Part shown: positions 7,917 to 16,016 of the stretch, piece after piece
How the letters are laid out: each line of letters begins with the position of its first letter
Position numbering within the stretch: the stretch's first letter is position 1
Source of the DNA: JANMEX01 sp049696015
Lineage (GTDB): Bacteria; Pseudomonadota; Alphaproteobacteria; Rhizobiales; Rhizobiaceae
Direction: 5' to 3'
NCBI GenBank assembly: GCA_049696015.1
Contig: JBAVTG010000247.1
Span: 1-45,210 of the forward strand
Length of the DNA: 45,210 bases
The notes under the pieces: model-generated
Told to the model about the DNA's origin: nothing
What the model saw: only the letters and a program-made list of their open reading frames with translations
The model's database searches: none
Position numbers and translations under genes: made by a program

Positions 7917-8655
7917 GCGGCGCGTCCTCGCCGAACACCACGACTGGCGCGTTCTGGGGCACCCGCCTGTGCAGGTCGATGATGTCCTGGTTCATCAGCC
8001 GCACACAGCCGGACGAGGCCTTCTTGCCGATGCTGCTCCATTCCGGCGAGCCGTGGATGCGATAGAGCGTGTCTATTCCGTTCTGGTAGATGTATAGCGC
8101 CCGCGCGCCGAGCGGGTTCTTTAGGCCGCCAGGCATCCCGCCATTTTCCTGCGAGAATTTCTCGAGCTTGGGATCGCGCTCGATCATTTCTTTCGGCGGC
8201 GTCCATGTCGGCCATTGTGCCCGTCGCTCGACATTGGCTTTGCCGGACCACGCAAAGCCTTCACGGCCGATAGCCACGCCATAACGGATGGCCTCGCCGA
8301 ACGGCATGACAAAATACAGGAGCCGGTTTGCCGTATCGACCACCAGCGTACCCGGCGCCTCGCCGGTTGGATCAGCGACAACTTGCCGGTAAAATTTCGG
8401 ATTGATCTTCTTGTAAGGGACGGCCGGAATGGTGAATTCGCCATCCTCAATCGATGAATAGATAATCGATGGATCGGTCACGATCGGTTTGAAAGTTGGC
8501 GGTGGCGGTGGCGGCGCGGCAGGGGCCTCCGGAAATGTCTTCAGCTGCTCTTCGCTCGCCGGCTCCAGGGTCGTGCATCCCGCCAATGCCGCGCTGCCAA
8601 GCAGCGTGCCGATAAACGCCCGCCTGCTGATCCTCTTGCGGGCAAAAATGGTCAT
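7906..8655 (-). CDS. L,D-transpeptidase (YkuD) lipoprotein
   Basis: A 249-residue envelope enzyme. The N-terminus has a twin-arginine-like stretch (KRISRRAFIG) and a lipobox (ALAGC), so it is probably a lipoprotein. A Pro-rich linker follows, then the YkuD domain from about residue 90. The catalytic motif is HGSPEWSSIG...SSGCVRL with the nucleophile at C217. Such enzymes make 3-3 peptidoglycan cross-links or attach proteins to the wall. 3-3 links are abundant in polar-growing Rhizobiales, which fits the other wall genes in this window. The start at 8655 is preferred over 8724 because it begins the signal sequence directly. Confidence 0.92.
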   Translation of the reverse strand: MTIFARKRISRRAFIGTLLGSAALAGCTTLEPASEEQLKTFPEAPAAPPPPPPTFKPIVTDPSIIYSSIEDGEFTIPAVPYKKINPKFYRQVVADPTGEAPGTLVVDTANRLLYFVMPFGEAIRYGVAIGREGFAWSGKANVERRAQWPTWTPPKEMIERDPKLEKFSQENGGMPGGLKNPLGARALYIYQNGIDTLYRIHGSPEWSSIGKKASSGCVRLMNQDIIDLHRRVPQNAPVVVFGEDAPLTF

Positions 8656-8848
8656 TCGCTCATATTTCAATTGCAATACTTCCAGGCGCTCTGTTCTCGG
8701 ACAAACCTGACTGGAATGAGGCAAATAGGCAAGTATTCATGTCAAACACTGCCATCTCCGCAATTCACCAGCGATTTACCTTGGGTTTTTACCGCATTTC
8801 AACCCGTGGCTGGTATTGAATTGAATACAACCTGCGGGGACTTTGGAC

Positions 8849-9247
8849 ATGTTTAAGCGAATTATCATCGGTTCGGTCATGATGGCGGCGGCGGGCGTTT
8901 TTGGCGTTCATGACCGCGAGAACAATCATGTTCCGGTCGAAGCTTCGGTCAAAAAGGTCGAATCCATGTGCTACACGACCTTTTACGAAGACGGCGACAA
9001 ATGGAAATCCAAGGAAATGCCGTGCGAAATCGTCCGAATGGCGGTGAAGGCTGATCCAAAGCCGGGCAAATACACAATTCATGACAAGACAGAGGTTACC
9101 GTGCGCTTTGTCTCGCCAGTCGACAAAAAGCCGCATGAGGCCAGGATCGACAAAGCAAAAAATGATCAAGGCAAACCCATCAAGGTCGGCGACAAGATCA
9201 CAGTGCGCGCCCACAAGGAACGCGCAGGCGATCTCTGGGAATCCTGA
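8849..9247 (+). CDS. Small secreted protein of unknown function
   Basis: A 132-residue protein with an N-terminal hydrophobic segment (FKRIIIGSVMMAAAGVFGV) that could be a signal peptide or anchor. The rest is a Lys-rich, probably beta-sheet domain. Two Cys residues (in MCYTTF and MPCEIV) could form a disulfide. I do not recognise a family. GGGGA lies 8 bases upstream of the ATG at 8849; a TTG at 8843 is less likely. It stands alone, divergent from the transpeptidase, and is closed by a strong terminator. Confidence 0.7.
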   Translation: MFKRIIIGSVMMAAAGVFGVHDRENNHVPVEASVKKVESMCYTTFYEDGDKWKSKEMPCEIVRMAVKADPKPGKYTIHDKTEVTVRFVSPVDKKPHEARIDKAKNDQGKPIKVGDKITVRAHKERAGDLWES

Positions 9248-9270
9248 TCGGCGGTTTGCGCCGGAAAATG

Positions 9271-9291
9271 GGCGGCTTCGGCCGCCTTTTT
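9271..9291 (+). terminator. Rho-independent terminator
   Basis: A GGCGGC/GCCGCC stem closed by a TTCG tetraloop is followed by five T. It lies 24 bases after the stop of the small secreted protein and about 110 bases before sodB. This is a textbook intrinsic terminator. Confidence 0.9.
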
Positions 9292-9401
9292 GATTCCGCT
9301 ATGTGCCACTTTGCATTGCTCCATGGAACCGCTGCGCCTATATGAACGTTGTGTAGGCAGCAATTGCCCGCCTGCAACCCCCATTGCCTCAGGAGTTCCC
9401 C

Positions 9402-10004
9402 ATGGCCTTCACCCTTCCGGACCTGCCTTACGACTACGACGCCCTCGCGCCCTTCATGTCGAGAGAGACCCTCGAATACCACCATGACAAGCACCACAAA
9501 GCCTATGTCGACAATGGCAACAAGCTTGCAGCCGAAGCCGGCATGGACGGCCTGTCGCTGGAAGAGGTCGTCAAGCAGTCCTTCGGCAAGAACGCCCCGC
9601 TCTTCAACAATGCCGGCCAGCACTACAATCACATCCATTTCTGGTCTTGGATGAAAAAGGGCGGCGGCGGCGCTAAGCTTCCGGGCAAGATTGCCAAGGC
9701 AATCGACAGCGATCTTGGCGGCTATGACAAGTTCAAGGCGGATTTCATTGCCGCCGGCACAACCCAGTTCGGCTCCGGTTGGGCCTGGCTGTCGGTCAAG
9801 GATGGCAAACTTGTGATCTCGAAAACCCCGAACGGCGAAAACCCGCTCGTCCATGGCGCCTCGCCGATCCTTGGTGTCGATGTCTGGGAACATTCCTACT
9901 ATATCGACTATCGCAACGCCCGCCCGAAGTATCTGGAAGCCTTTGTTGATAGCCTGATAAACTGGGATTACGTGCTCGAGCGTTACGAGGCTGCAACCGC
10001 TTAA
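9402..10004 (+). CDS. sodB: Superoxide dismutase, Fe-type
   Basis: A 200-residue Fe/Mn superoxide dismutase converting superoxide to hydrogen peroxide and oxygen. Metal ligands are visible: the His in LEYHHDKHH near residue 27, the His in AGQHYNHIHFW near 75, and Asp and His in the family signature DVWEHSYYIDY near 160. The Gln in NNAGQ (Gly in Mn enzymes) points to iron. There is no signal peptide, so it is cytoplasmic. AGGAG precedes the ATG at 9402. It is monocistronic by its flanking terminators, with two c-type cytochrome genes downstream. Confidence 0.95.
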   Translation: MAFTLPDLPYDYDALAPFMSRETLEYHHDKHHKAYVDNGNKLAAEAGMDGLSLEEVVKQSFGKNAPLFNNAGQHYNHIHFWSWMKKGGGGAKLPGKIAKAIDSDLGGYDKFKADFIAAGTTQFGSGWAWLSVKDGKLVISKTPNGENPLVHGASPILGVDVWEHSYYIDYRNARPKYLEAFVDSLINWDYVLERYEAATA

Positions 10005-10025
10005 GTGTGGCATAGCCACGCTTCT

Positions 10026-10059
10026 AAAGCCGCCGGCGCATCCTCATCGGCGGCTTTTT
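10026..10059 (+). terminator. Rho-independent terminator of sodB
   Basis: Perfect arms AAAGCCGCCG (10026-10035) and CGGCGGCTTT (10048-10057) run into TTTTT. It lies 21 bases after the sodB stop. Confidence 0.9.
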
Positions 10060-10179
10060 GTTGACACTATGTCTCTGCACATGAGCCAATTTTCACGCAA
10101 CAGTGATCGACAACGAGCCGCGACTTGTTGCAACCTGTGCGCGGCGGTGTCCCGATCAAATCCCTGCCTGGAGGCCTTT

Positions 10180-10617
10180 ATGAAAAAACTATTCCTAGCC
10201 CTTACCTTGTCTGCTGTAGCCGCAACAGTTACGTTCGCCGGCCCGCTTGAAGATCGTGAAGTGATCATGAAATCCTTCGGAAAGGCCGTTGGCTCCGTTG
10301 CGCCGATTGCCAAGGGCGAAGCGCCATTTGATGCTGCCGTAGTGGCCGCCGCATTTGCCACAATCAACGAAAACGCTGCCAAGATCGATGTGGCAGCCCT
10401 GTTCCCAGCTGGTTCTAACACAGGTGAATCGACTGCATCGCCCAAGATTTGGGAAGATCTGGCCGGTTTTACTGCGGGCATGGACAAGTTCAAGGCTGAT
10501 GCTGCCGCCGCCGCTGCTGCCAACCCGGCTGATCTTGCCGCGTTCCAGGCAGAGTTCGGCAAACTGACCAAAAACTGTGGCACTTGCCACGAGACTTTCC
10601 GCATCAAAAAGGGCTAA
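10180..10617 (+). CDS. Periplasmic cytochrome c' / c-556 type monohaem protein
   Basis: A 145-residue protein with a cleavable signal peptide (KKLFLALTLSAVAATVTFAG) and a four-helix Ala-rich body. One haem-binding CGTCH at residues 133-137, near the C-terminus, is followed by ETFR. A C-terminal CxxCH on a helical bundle is the hallmark of cytochrome c'/c-556, periplasmic haem proteins involved in electron transfer or nitric-oxide binding. TGGAGG precedes the ATG at 10180. A di-haem cytochrome follows 9 bases later, so the two form an operon. The sixth haem ligand cannot be decided by eye. Confidence 0.9.
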   Translation: MKKLFLALTLSAVAATVTFAGPLEDREVIMKSFGKAVGSVAPIAKGEAPFDAAVVAAAFATINENAAKIDVAALFPAGSNTGESTASPKIWEDLAGFTAGMDKFKADAAAAAAANPADLAAFQAEFGKLTKNCGTCHETFRIKKG

Positions 10618-10626
10618 CAGCTCCAT

Positions 10627-11568
10627 ATGATCCGCAAGCTCGCCAAGGCCGCACTCTTCTTTGCCCTCCTTGGCGGGCTTGTTTTTTGGTGGATAACCCG
10701 TCCGCAGTCCTTGGCTGCCGAAGTGCTGGCTTCAGTTCCCGCTGGTGATCCGGTCAAGGGCGAGGCGGTCTTTTGGCAGTCCGGCTGCGCTGCCTGCCAT
10801 GCCAAGCCGAAGAGCGAGGGCGATGAGCGTTTGAAGCTTGTTGGCGGATTGGTGCTCAAATCACCGTTCGGCAATTTTCACGCCCCCAACATTTCCATGG
10901 ACGTCAAGGACGGCATCGGCTCGTGGTCGTTTGTTGACTTTGCCAATGCAATGCAACGCGGTGTCTCGCCGGAAGGCCAGCATTACTATCCGGCATTTCC
11001 CTACGTTTCCTATGCCCGCATGACCTTGACGGATGTTGCGGACCTTTACGCGTTCATGAAAACCTTGCCCGCAGTTGCAGGTGTTGCGCCGGATCATGAA
11101 CTGCCGTTCCCATTCAATATCCGCCGTTCACTCGGCGGTTGGAAATTCCTGTTTTTCTCACAGGGCCCGGTCCTTGCCCTCGAAAATCCGTCTGACCAAG
11201 TAAAGCGCGGTCAATATCTCGTCGAAGGCCCCGGCCATTGCGGCGAATGCCATACCCCGCGCAATATTCTTGGCGGCGCGACAACCAGCCAGTGGCTCGC
11301 CGGTGCGGTCAATCCGGAAGGCGAAGGGGTCATCCCCAATATCACTGGCGGCGAGGGCGGTGTGGATGCTTGGAAAGAGAGCGAGCTGGCATCCCTGCTC
11401 AAAGACGGCTTTACGCCGGATTTTGACAGCGTCGGCGGCTCAATGACGGCAGTCATCGCCAACTGGTCGCATGTGTCTGACGAGGACCGCGCCGCCGTCG
11501 CCGCCTATCTCAAAGCCATCCCCGCCCATCCCAATGGCTACACTGTCCCTGCAACGGCCGCGCAGTAG
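10627..11568 (+). CDS. Di-haem c-type cytochrome, membrane-anchored
   Basis: A 313-residue protein with one N-terminal membrane helix (LFFALLGGLVFWW) and two class I cytochrome c domains. Haem motifs are CAACH at C54 and CGECH at C205. Each domain has a downstream Met-bearing segment (NISMDVKDGIG for the first, VGGSMTAVIANW for the second) that may supply the sixth ligand. It resembles the cytochrome subunits that serve periplasmic dehydrogenases, but no dehydrogenase or oxidase gene is adjacent. Its partner here is the cytochrome c' just upstream. Confidence 0.9.
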   Translation: MIRKLAKAALFFALLGGLVFWWITRPQSLAAEVLASVPAGDPVKGEAVFWQSGCAACHAKPKSEGDERLKLVGGLVLKSPFGNFHAPNISMDVKDGIGSWSFVDFANAMQRGVSPEGQHYYPAFPYVSYARMTLTDVADLYAFMKTLPAVAGVAPDHELPFPFNIRRSLGGWKFLFFSQGPVLALENPSDQVKRGQYLVEGPGHCGECHTPRNILGGATTSQWLAGAVNPEGEGVIPNITGGEGGVDAWKESELASLLKDGFTPDFDSVGGSMTAVIANWSHVSDEDRAAVAAYLKAIPAHPNGYTVPATAAQ

Positions 11569-11570
11569 GT

Positions 11571-11879
11571 CTATTTTCGCCGGCACCAGGTCAGCTGTGG
11601 CCCGGCGCGGTAGTCGGTCTGCATCCAGTATTTCCAGGCCGTGCAATTGGCCTTCGTCCGGAAGCATCGCCAGACCGTGATGTGCCGGCGGCTGTCGCGC
11701 AAGGTGAATACATCGGTCGCGGCTTCATAGCCATCGAAGAAACCCACCCAAGTGCCTTGGCTCACGCGCGGAAAAGCGCAGCGCTCGCCGGACACACGTT
11801 TGGGCGCTGCCTCGGCTGGCGACCATGCTGGCACAATCATGCCGGCCAATGCCAGGCTGATAATCATTCTCTTGAACAT
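11571..11879 (-). CDS. Small secreted cysteine-containing protein, unknown
   Basis: A 102-residue protein with a signal peptide (MFKRMIISLALAGMIVPAWSPAEA). The mature part of about 78 residues has four Cys (ERCAFP, VWRCF, ANCTAW, TWCRRK), consistent with two disulfides in the periplasm, and many aromatic residues. I know no function. The ATG at 11879 has AGGA 9 bases upstream; an ATG at 11885 is too close to that site. Its stop lies 2 bases beyond that of the convergent di-haem cytochrome. Confidence 0.7.
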   Translation of the reverse strand: MFKRMIISLALAGMIVPAWSPAEAAPKRVSGERCAFPRVSQGTWVGFFDGYEAATDVFTLRDSRRHITVWRCFRTKANCTAWKYWMQTDYRAGPQLTWCRRK

Positions 11880-11953
11880 CTGCATATTCCTTGTTTGGCG
11901 TTTTCGCAGGCGTCCCATCCGCTCTGCTAGCCTAGCGTCAAATCACGCCCGCA

Positions 11954-14047
11954 TCAAACCAGCGGCAACCCCGCCGCCTTGATCGCAAACGCATAGGAAT
12001 AGGCAACTTCCTCCAGCCGTGAGAACCGCCCCGACGCGCCGCCATGTCCGGCTGCCATGTTGGTTTTCATCAGAACCGGATGTGATGATGTGGTGTAATC
12101 CCGCAGCCGCGCGACCCATTTCGCCGGCTCCCAATAGGTCACACGCGGATCCGTCAGCCCTGCAATTGCCAGTATCGGCGGGTAGTGAAGGGCCTGCACA
12201 TTGTCATAGGGCGAATAGCTCGCGATCGTCTTGTAGTCATCGATGGATATGATCGGATTGCCCCACTCCGGCCATTCCGGCGGCGTCAGCGGCAGTGTGT
12301 CGTCAAGGATCGTGCTCAGCACATCGACAAACGGCACTTCGGCAATGATGCCGCAAAACAGATGCGGCGCCATGTTGGCCACAGCGCCCATCAGCATGCC
12401 GCCGGCCGAGCCGCCATGTGCGACGATCCGGCCTGGCGCGCAAAACCTGCCTTGAATCAAATAGTCAGCTGCTGCAACAAAGTCTTTGAATGTATTGGTT
12501 TTATGCTCGCGCTTGCCTGCGTCATACCAGCGGTAGCCGCGCTCCTTGCCGCCGCGGATGTGGGCAATGGCATAGACAAAGCCGCGATCCACCAGCGACA
12601 GGATGTTGGTGTTGAACCCTGCCGGAATCGAAATTCCGTATGCGCCGTAGCCGTAAAGCAGAAGCGGCGCAGTGCCATCCAACGGCGTTGATTTACGATA
12701 GACAAGTGATACCGGCACCTGTTCCCCGTCATGCCCCTGCGCCATCACGCGGCGCGTCACATAGTCGTCCGCATTGTGCCCGCTTGGCACTTCCTGCGTC
12801 TTCAAAAGCGTGCGCTCGCGCGTGCGCATATTATAGTCATAGGTCTGCGACGGCGTCGTCATCGATGAGTAGGTAAAGCGGATGACATCGGTGTCATATT
12901 CGCCGGCGCCCTGCAGCCCCAGCGAATAGGCTTCCTCGGCAAAGCCAATGGCATGTTCCTCGCCGGTTTTCCGGTCATGGACAATAATGCGCGGCAACCC
13001 GTCCTCACGCTCCAGGCGCACCATGTGGTCACGGTAGGCAGATGCCGACAAGATGAGACAGCCCGGCCGGTGCGGCACAACCTCTTTCCAGTTTGCCATT
13101 GCAGGATCGGCGACAGGCGCTTCGCAGATCTTGAAGTCCTTGGCATCCATATTGGTCAGGACGTAAAACCGGTTGCCAGCTTCCGCCAGCGAGTACTGTA
13201 TGCCCGCCTGCCGCGCTGCCACGATTTTCGGTTCGGCCAGCGGCGTATCTGCCGGGATCAGCCTGATTTCCGAAGTCTCATGATCATTGATCGAAATGAA
13301 GATGAAATCATTGAGCATGCTGCCATGCACATCCATGAAGAAGCCGGGGTCAGCCTCCGCATAAATCACTGCGTCTATCGCATTGGGAGATCCGAGGCGA
13401 TGGTAGCGAACAGCAACCGGCCGGTGGTTTTCATCAAGTTCAGTATAGAAAAGGCCCGTTGCTTCGGCGTCAAACACGCCGCCGCCGCCCGTGTTTTCAA
13501 CCACATCGTCAAGATCTTTGCCGGTCGCAAAGTTGCGAACCCGTATCGTGTAATATTCTGATCCCGCATCGTCGCAAGACCAGATGAACTGTTTGTGGTC
13601 GTGACTGTGGCTGACGCCGCCAAGGCTGAAGTAAGCCTTGCCTGCGCCCTCAATGTCGCCGTCGAGGAAAACGGTTTGCGCCCCGCCGTCGCGCGGCATG
13701 CGGAAATAACGAGGATATTGCCCGCCAGTCACATAGGATACACCATAGGCAAACGATCCGTCTTTCATCGGCACGGAAGCATCGTCTTCCTTTATCCGGC
13801 CCTTCATTTCGGCAAACAGTGCTGAGCGAAGCGCCTCCGTGTCGTTCATGAGTGCGTGCTGATAGAGATTTTCTGCGTCCAGGTGGGCGCGGATTTCCGG
13901 ATCAAGCACGCTCGTGTCGCGAAAGACCGCCTGCCAATTGTCGGCCCGCAGCCAAGCATACTCATCAATACGCTCGATCCCGTGCACAGTGTGCGTGACG
14001 GGCCTTTTCGCGGCGCGCGGCGCAGCATCAGTGGTCGCAAATGGCAT
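11954..14047 (-). CDS. S9 family peptidase, oligopeptidase B-like
   Basis: A 697-residue prolyl-oligopeptidase family enzyme. The N-terminal two thirds form the beta-propeller, which restricts substrates to short peptides. The C-terminal alpha/beta hydrolase carries the nucleophile S547 in GGSAGG, and a catalytic His is likely in AAGHGGASGRF near the C-terminus. Oligopeptidase B cuts peptides after basic residues in the cytoplasm. There is no signal peptide. The length is normal. msrB lies 48 bases upstream on the same strand, so msrB and this gene may form a stress-repair operon. Confidence 0.9.
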   Translation of the reverse strand: MPFATTDAAPRAAKRPVTHTVHGIERIDEYAWLRADNWQAVFRDTSVLDPEIRAHLDAENLYQHALMNDTEALRSALFAEMKGRIKEDDASVPMKDGSFAYGVSYVTGGQYPRYFRMPRDGGAQTVFLDGDIEGAGKAYFSLGGVSHSHDHKQFIWSCDDAGSEYYTIRVRNFATGKDLDDVVENTGGGGVFDAEATGLFYTELDENHRPVAVRYHRLGSPNAIDAVIYAEADPGFFMDVHGSMLNDFIFISINDHETSEIRLIPADTPLAEPKIVAARQAGIQYSLAEAGNRFYVLTNMDAKDFKICEAPVADPAMANWKEVVPHRPGCLILSASAYRDHMVRLEREDGLPRIIVHDRKTGEEHAIGFAEEAYSLGLQGAGEYDTDVIRFTYSSMTTPSQTYDYNMRTRERTLLKTQEVPSGHNADDYVTRRVMAQGHDGEQVPVSLVYRKSTPLDGTAPLLLYGYGAYGISIPAGFNTNILSLVDRGFVYAIAHIRGGKERGYRWYDAGKREHKTNTFKDFVAAADYLIQGRFCAPGRIVAHGGSAGGMLMGAVANMAPHLFCGIIAEVPFVDVLSTILDDTLPLTPPEWPEWGNPIISIDDYKTIASYSPYDNVQALHYPPILAIAGLTDPRVTYWEPAKWVARLRDYTTSSHPVLMKTNMAAGHGGASGRFSRLEEVAYSYAFAIKAAGLPLV

Positions 14048-14095
14048 GAAGTTCTTCCTGTTCGTAGATGGGCAAGATGGCTCTGGCAGTGGCGT

Positions 14096-14509
14096 TTAGC
14101 TATCGTCCGGCTCAAATGCCATTGCATTGCCGTTCATGCAGTAGCGCAAGCCAGTCGGGCGGGGACCATCGTTGAACACGTGTCCCAGATGTGCGTCGCA
14201 GTCTGCGCAGCGGATCTCGGTGCGCGTCATGAAAAATCCCCGGTCCTTATGTTCGCTGACGGCTGTTGAATCAACCGGCTGGAAATAGCTCGGCCAGCCG
14301 GTGCCGGAGTCGAACTTGGTCTCCGAGCGGAACAGGGGTTTGCCGCAACAGACACAACGGTAAAGCCCGGGGGCATGATTGTCCCAGTTCGGACCGGTGA
14401 AAGCGCGTTCCGTGCCATGTTTGCGCGTCACATGAAATTGTTCAGCAGTCAGCTGCTCGCGCCATTCGGCTTCGCTTTTTTCAACTTTGAGAGGGTTTGT
14501 CTTGCTCAC
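14096..14509 (-). CDS. msrB: Peptide-methionine (R)-S-oxide reductase
   Basis: A 137-residue MsrB that reduces the R-sulfoxide of methionine in proteins using thioredoxin. The zinc-binding pairs CVCC and CADC are present, as is the GTGWPSY segment. The catalytic Cys is C124 in LRYCMN. It is full length without a signal peptide, so cytoplasmic. An AAGGAG-like site is seen just upstream (minus strand). It precedes the oligopeptidase gene on the same strand. Confidence 0.96.
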   Translation of the reverse strand: MSKTNPLKVEKSEAEWREQLTAEQFHVTRKHGTERAFTGPNWDNHAPGLYRCVCCGKPLFRSETKFDSGTGWPSYFQPVDSTAVSEHKDRGFFMTRTEIRCADCDAHLGHVFNDGPRPTGLRYCMNGNAMAFEPDDS

Positions 14510-14952
14510 GGCTTTTCTCCTTGTCTCTTTATATAGCCATCGCCGCGCCGTTTGACAGTTGCATCAATCTGTACTCAGCCCGATGTCGCGCCCCGGCCGT
14601 TGCCAGCAGCCGTGTCGTTTAAATCTATAACGTGCCACAAGTTGTAATTGGTGCAGAGTATGGCATTTGCCGAATCGGCGATCAGACCCAAGGTAAGAAA
14701 TTGCTAAAAGCCACGTTTGGGTCAAAATACTACAAAGGCATCTGTTTGGATAACTTCATGTTAAAACCCTTAAGTCGAAATTGACGGAATTATTGGAAAA
14801 ACTATACGGCTTTCGAAAATATTTATTGACACTTTTTGAATGAAGGAAAATAAGAGTATATTGATCAGGCTCGTTCGCGTGCAAAAAATGGCCTGTCATG
14901 GTGGGCCAGTCCCCACCCATAGTCAAAAATCCGGGAAAACGGGAAAAAACAA
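14510..14952 (+). promoter_or_regulatory. Long AT-rich control region upstream of mucR
   Basis: These 443 bases hold no convincing gene and are clearly richer in A/T than their surroundings, especially 14690-14880. Promoter-like pieces are TTGACA at 14826-14831 and TATATT at 14857-14862. Those two are 25 bases apart and cannot pair with each other. TATATT pairs better with TTTTGA at 14834-14839 (17-base spacer), and TTGACA would need the weak AATAAG at 14849. A small hairpin GGTGGG/CCCACC (14900-14917) lies in the probable leader. MucR/Ros proteins bind AT-rich DNA with T-A steps and repress their own genes, so this is the likely autoregulatory site. Confidence 0.5.
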
Positions 14953-15384
14953 ATGTCTGATTCTACATATGATTCCGCCAGTCGTCATGAAATGCTCATG
15001 GAGCTGACGGCCGAAGTTGTCGCTGCTTATGTCAGCAACAACTCAGTTCCAGCTGCTGATCTTCCGAGCCTTATTTCGGAAATTCACGCTGCGCTTGGTC
15101 GCATGGATGCTCCGGCAGCTCCGGCTCCAGTCGCTGAAAAGCAAAAGCCGGCAGTAAATCCCAAGCGCTCTGTCCATGATGATTACATCATCTGCTTGGA
15201 AGACGGCAAAAAGTTCAAGTCGCTCAAGCGTCATATCATGACCCATTTTGGGCTCACACCGGATCAGTACCGCGAAAAGTGGGAACTGGACGCGTCCTAT
15301 CCGATGGTTGCTCCCAATTACGCTGCGGCCCGTTCGCTGCTGGCGCGCAAGATCGGTCTCGGCCGCAAGCGCAAAACCAAGTGA
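14953..15384 (+). CDS. mucR: MucR/Ros family zinc-finger transcriptional regulator
   Basis: A 143-residue MucR/Ros regulator. The DNA-binding region is at about residues 78-140 (YIICLEDGKKFKSLKRHIMTHF, keyed by C81, D84, H94 and H98), followed by LTPDQYREKW and a basic tail. Classical Ros has Cys at the second ligand position; here it is Asp (C-x2-D), a variation known from the rhizobial Ros homologues and compatible with a folded domain. The N-terminal part oligomerises in the family. MucR proteins silence surface-polysaccharide, motility and virulence genes and link to cell-cycle genes in alphaproteobacteria. It is preceded by a long AT-rich control region and followed by a strong terminator. 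Confidence 0.96.
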   Translation: MSDSTYDSASRHEMLMELTAEVVAAYVSNNSVPAADLPSLISEIHAALGRMDAPAAPAPVAEKQKPAVNPKRSVHDDYIICLEDGKKFKSLKRHIMTHFGLTPDQYREKWELDASYPMVAPNYAAARSLLARKIGLGRKRKTK

Positions 15385-15417
15385 TCTTCGGCCAAGCAAG
15401 CCGACAATTCTCCGCTA

Positions 15418-15738
15418 TCAGAGCCCCGGTCGTTCAGACCGGGGCTTTGCTTCATTTTCAGCCAAAGTTTTGACAGCGACATAGAGACTGATGTGGCGTC
15501 CAGCGTCATAGTTCCATTTGCGCGCTTTGCAGCGCCTGCGCTCCTTTTCGAGTGACGTCGATAATGATTGCAAAAGCGCGCTTCGCTCTCGGTTGTTCAG
15601 CTGCCCAATCAGATTTTCATATGCGTTCGCAGATGCCTCGAAAGCATCGAGCGTCACACATCTGGTGTGTCCTTCGCGCCTCGTCATCCGCTCGTTGAGC
15701 GCACTGCGCGCGACGGTCAAATAAAGCCTCTTGTCCAT
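15418..15738 (-). CDS. Small basic protein of unknown function
   Basis: A 106-residue, Arg/Lys-rich, mostly helical protein with no signal peptide or membrane segment. I recognise no family. It is supported by a GGGAG site 6 bases before the ATG at 15738 and by a complete frame facing the mucR terminator. Its last few codons lie inside the mucR terminator hairpin, which is unusual: the stop may have drifted. It is divergent from the DnaA-domain gene, so the two share the spacer 15739-16016, which contains a DnaA box. Confidence 0.6.
   Translation of the reverse strand: MDKRLYLTVARSALNERMTRREGHTRCVTLDAFEASANAYENLIGQLNNRERSALLQSLSTSLEKERRRCKARKWNYDAGRHISLYVAVKTLAENEAKPRSERPGL
15422..15446. terminator. 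Strong terminator hairpin after mucR
   Basis: The 10-base arms AGCCCCGGTC (15422-15431) and GACCGGGGCT (15437-15446) are perfect around a 5-base loop, followed on the plus strand by a T-rich tract (TTTGCTTCATTTT). It lies 37 bases after the mucR stop and can also act on the opposing small gene. Confidence 0.85.
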
Positions 15739-15959
15739 GGCAACTCCCGTTCTGTTGGAGGTGCATTCTTGCCCAGTTCAAACGTAGGGGGATTAATTCC
15801 TTTCCATGAATCTTTTTGTCCATGCAATTGCGCGTCGATCGCAAAGACGTCAAAATCGGTTTGAAGACATTAAAATGTAGAAAAAACAAGAATATAGTCG
15901 CAATCTATGTGCGGGGTGTCTTAGTTTCACCGTTTTCCGGGCACCTCAGCTAAAGAGTT

Positions 15960-15968
15960 TTATCCACA
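15960..15968 (+). promoter_or_regulatory. Perfect DnaA box upstream of the DnaA-domain gene
   Basis: TTATCCACA, identical to the highest-affinity E. coli DnaA box, lies 48 bases upstream of the ATG at 16017. The spacer is AT-rich. No second perfect box is seen nearby, so this looks like a regulatory site and not a replication origin. Because the downstream gene encodes a DnaA-domain-IV-like protein, it could be read by DnaA, by that protein, or by both. Confidence 0.55.
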
Positions 15969-16016
15969 CGCTTGCATCTCCCATTAAAAGAAAATATTCC
16001 TATTTTCATCGGGAGC

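Noticed and set aside
10061..10066. TTGACA as a -35 box for the cytochrome operon
   Set aside because: No acceptable -10 lies 16-18 bases downstream, and the hexamer abuts the sodB terminator.
10126..10135. Third copy of the TGTTGCAACA operator before cytochrome c'
   Set aside because: It matches only 9 of 10 bases and lacks a promoter context; likely chance.
14888..15003. Possible upstream ORF overlapping the mucR start
   Set aside because: It begins with ATG at 14888 but has no ribosome site and no recognisable product; probably chance.
15960..15968. Replication origin at the DnaA box
   Set aside because: Only one perfect box is visible and there is no box cluster or nearby origin-linked gene such as dnaA, hemE or parAB.
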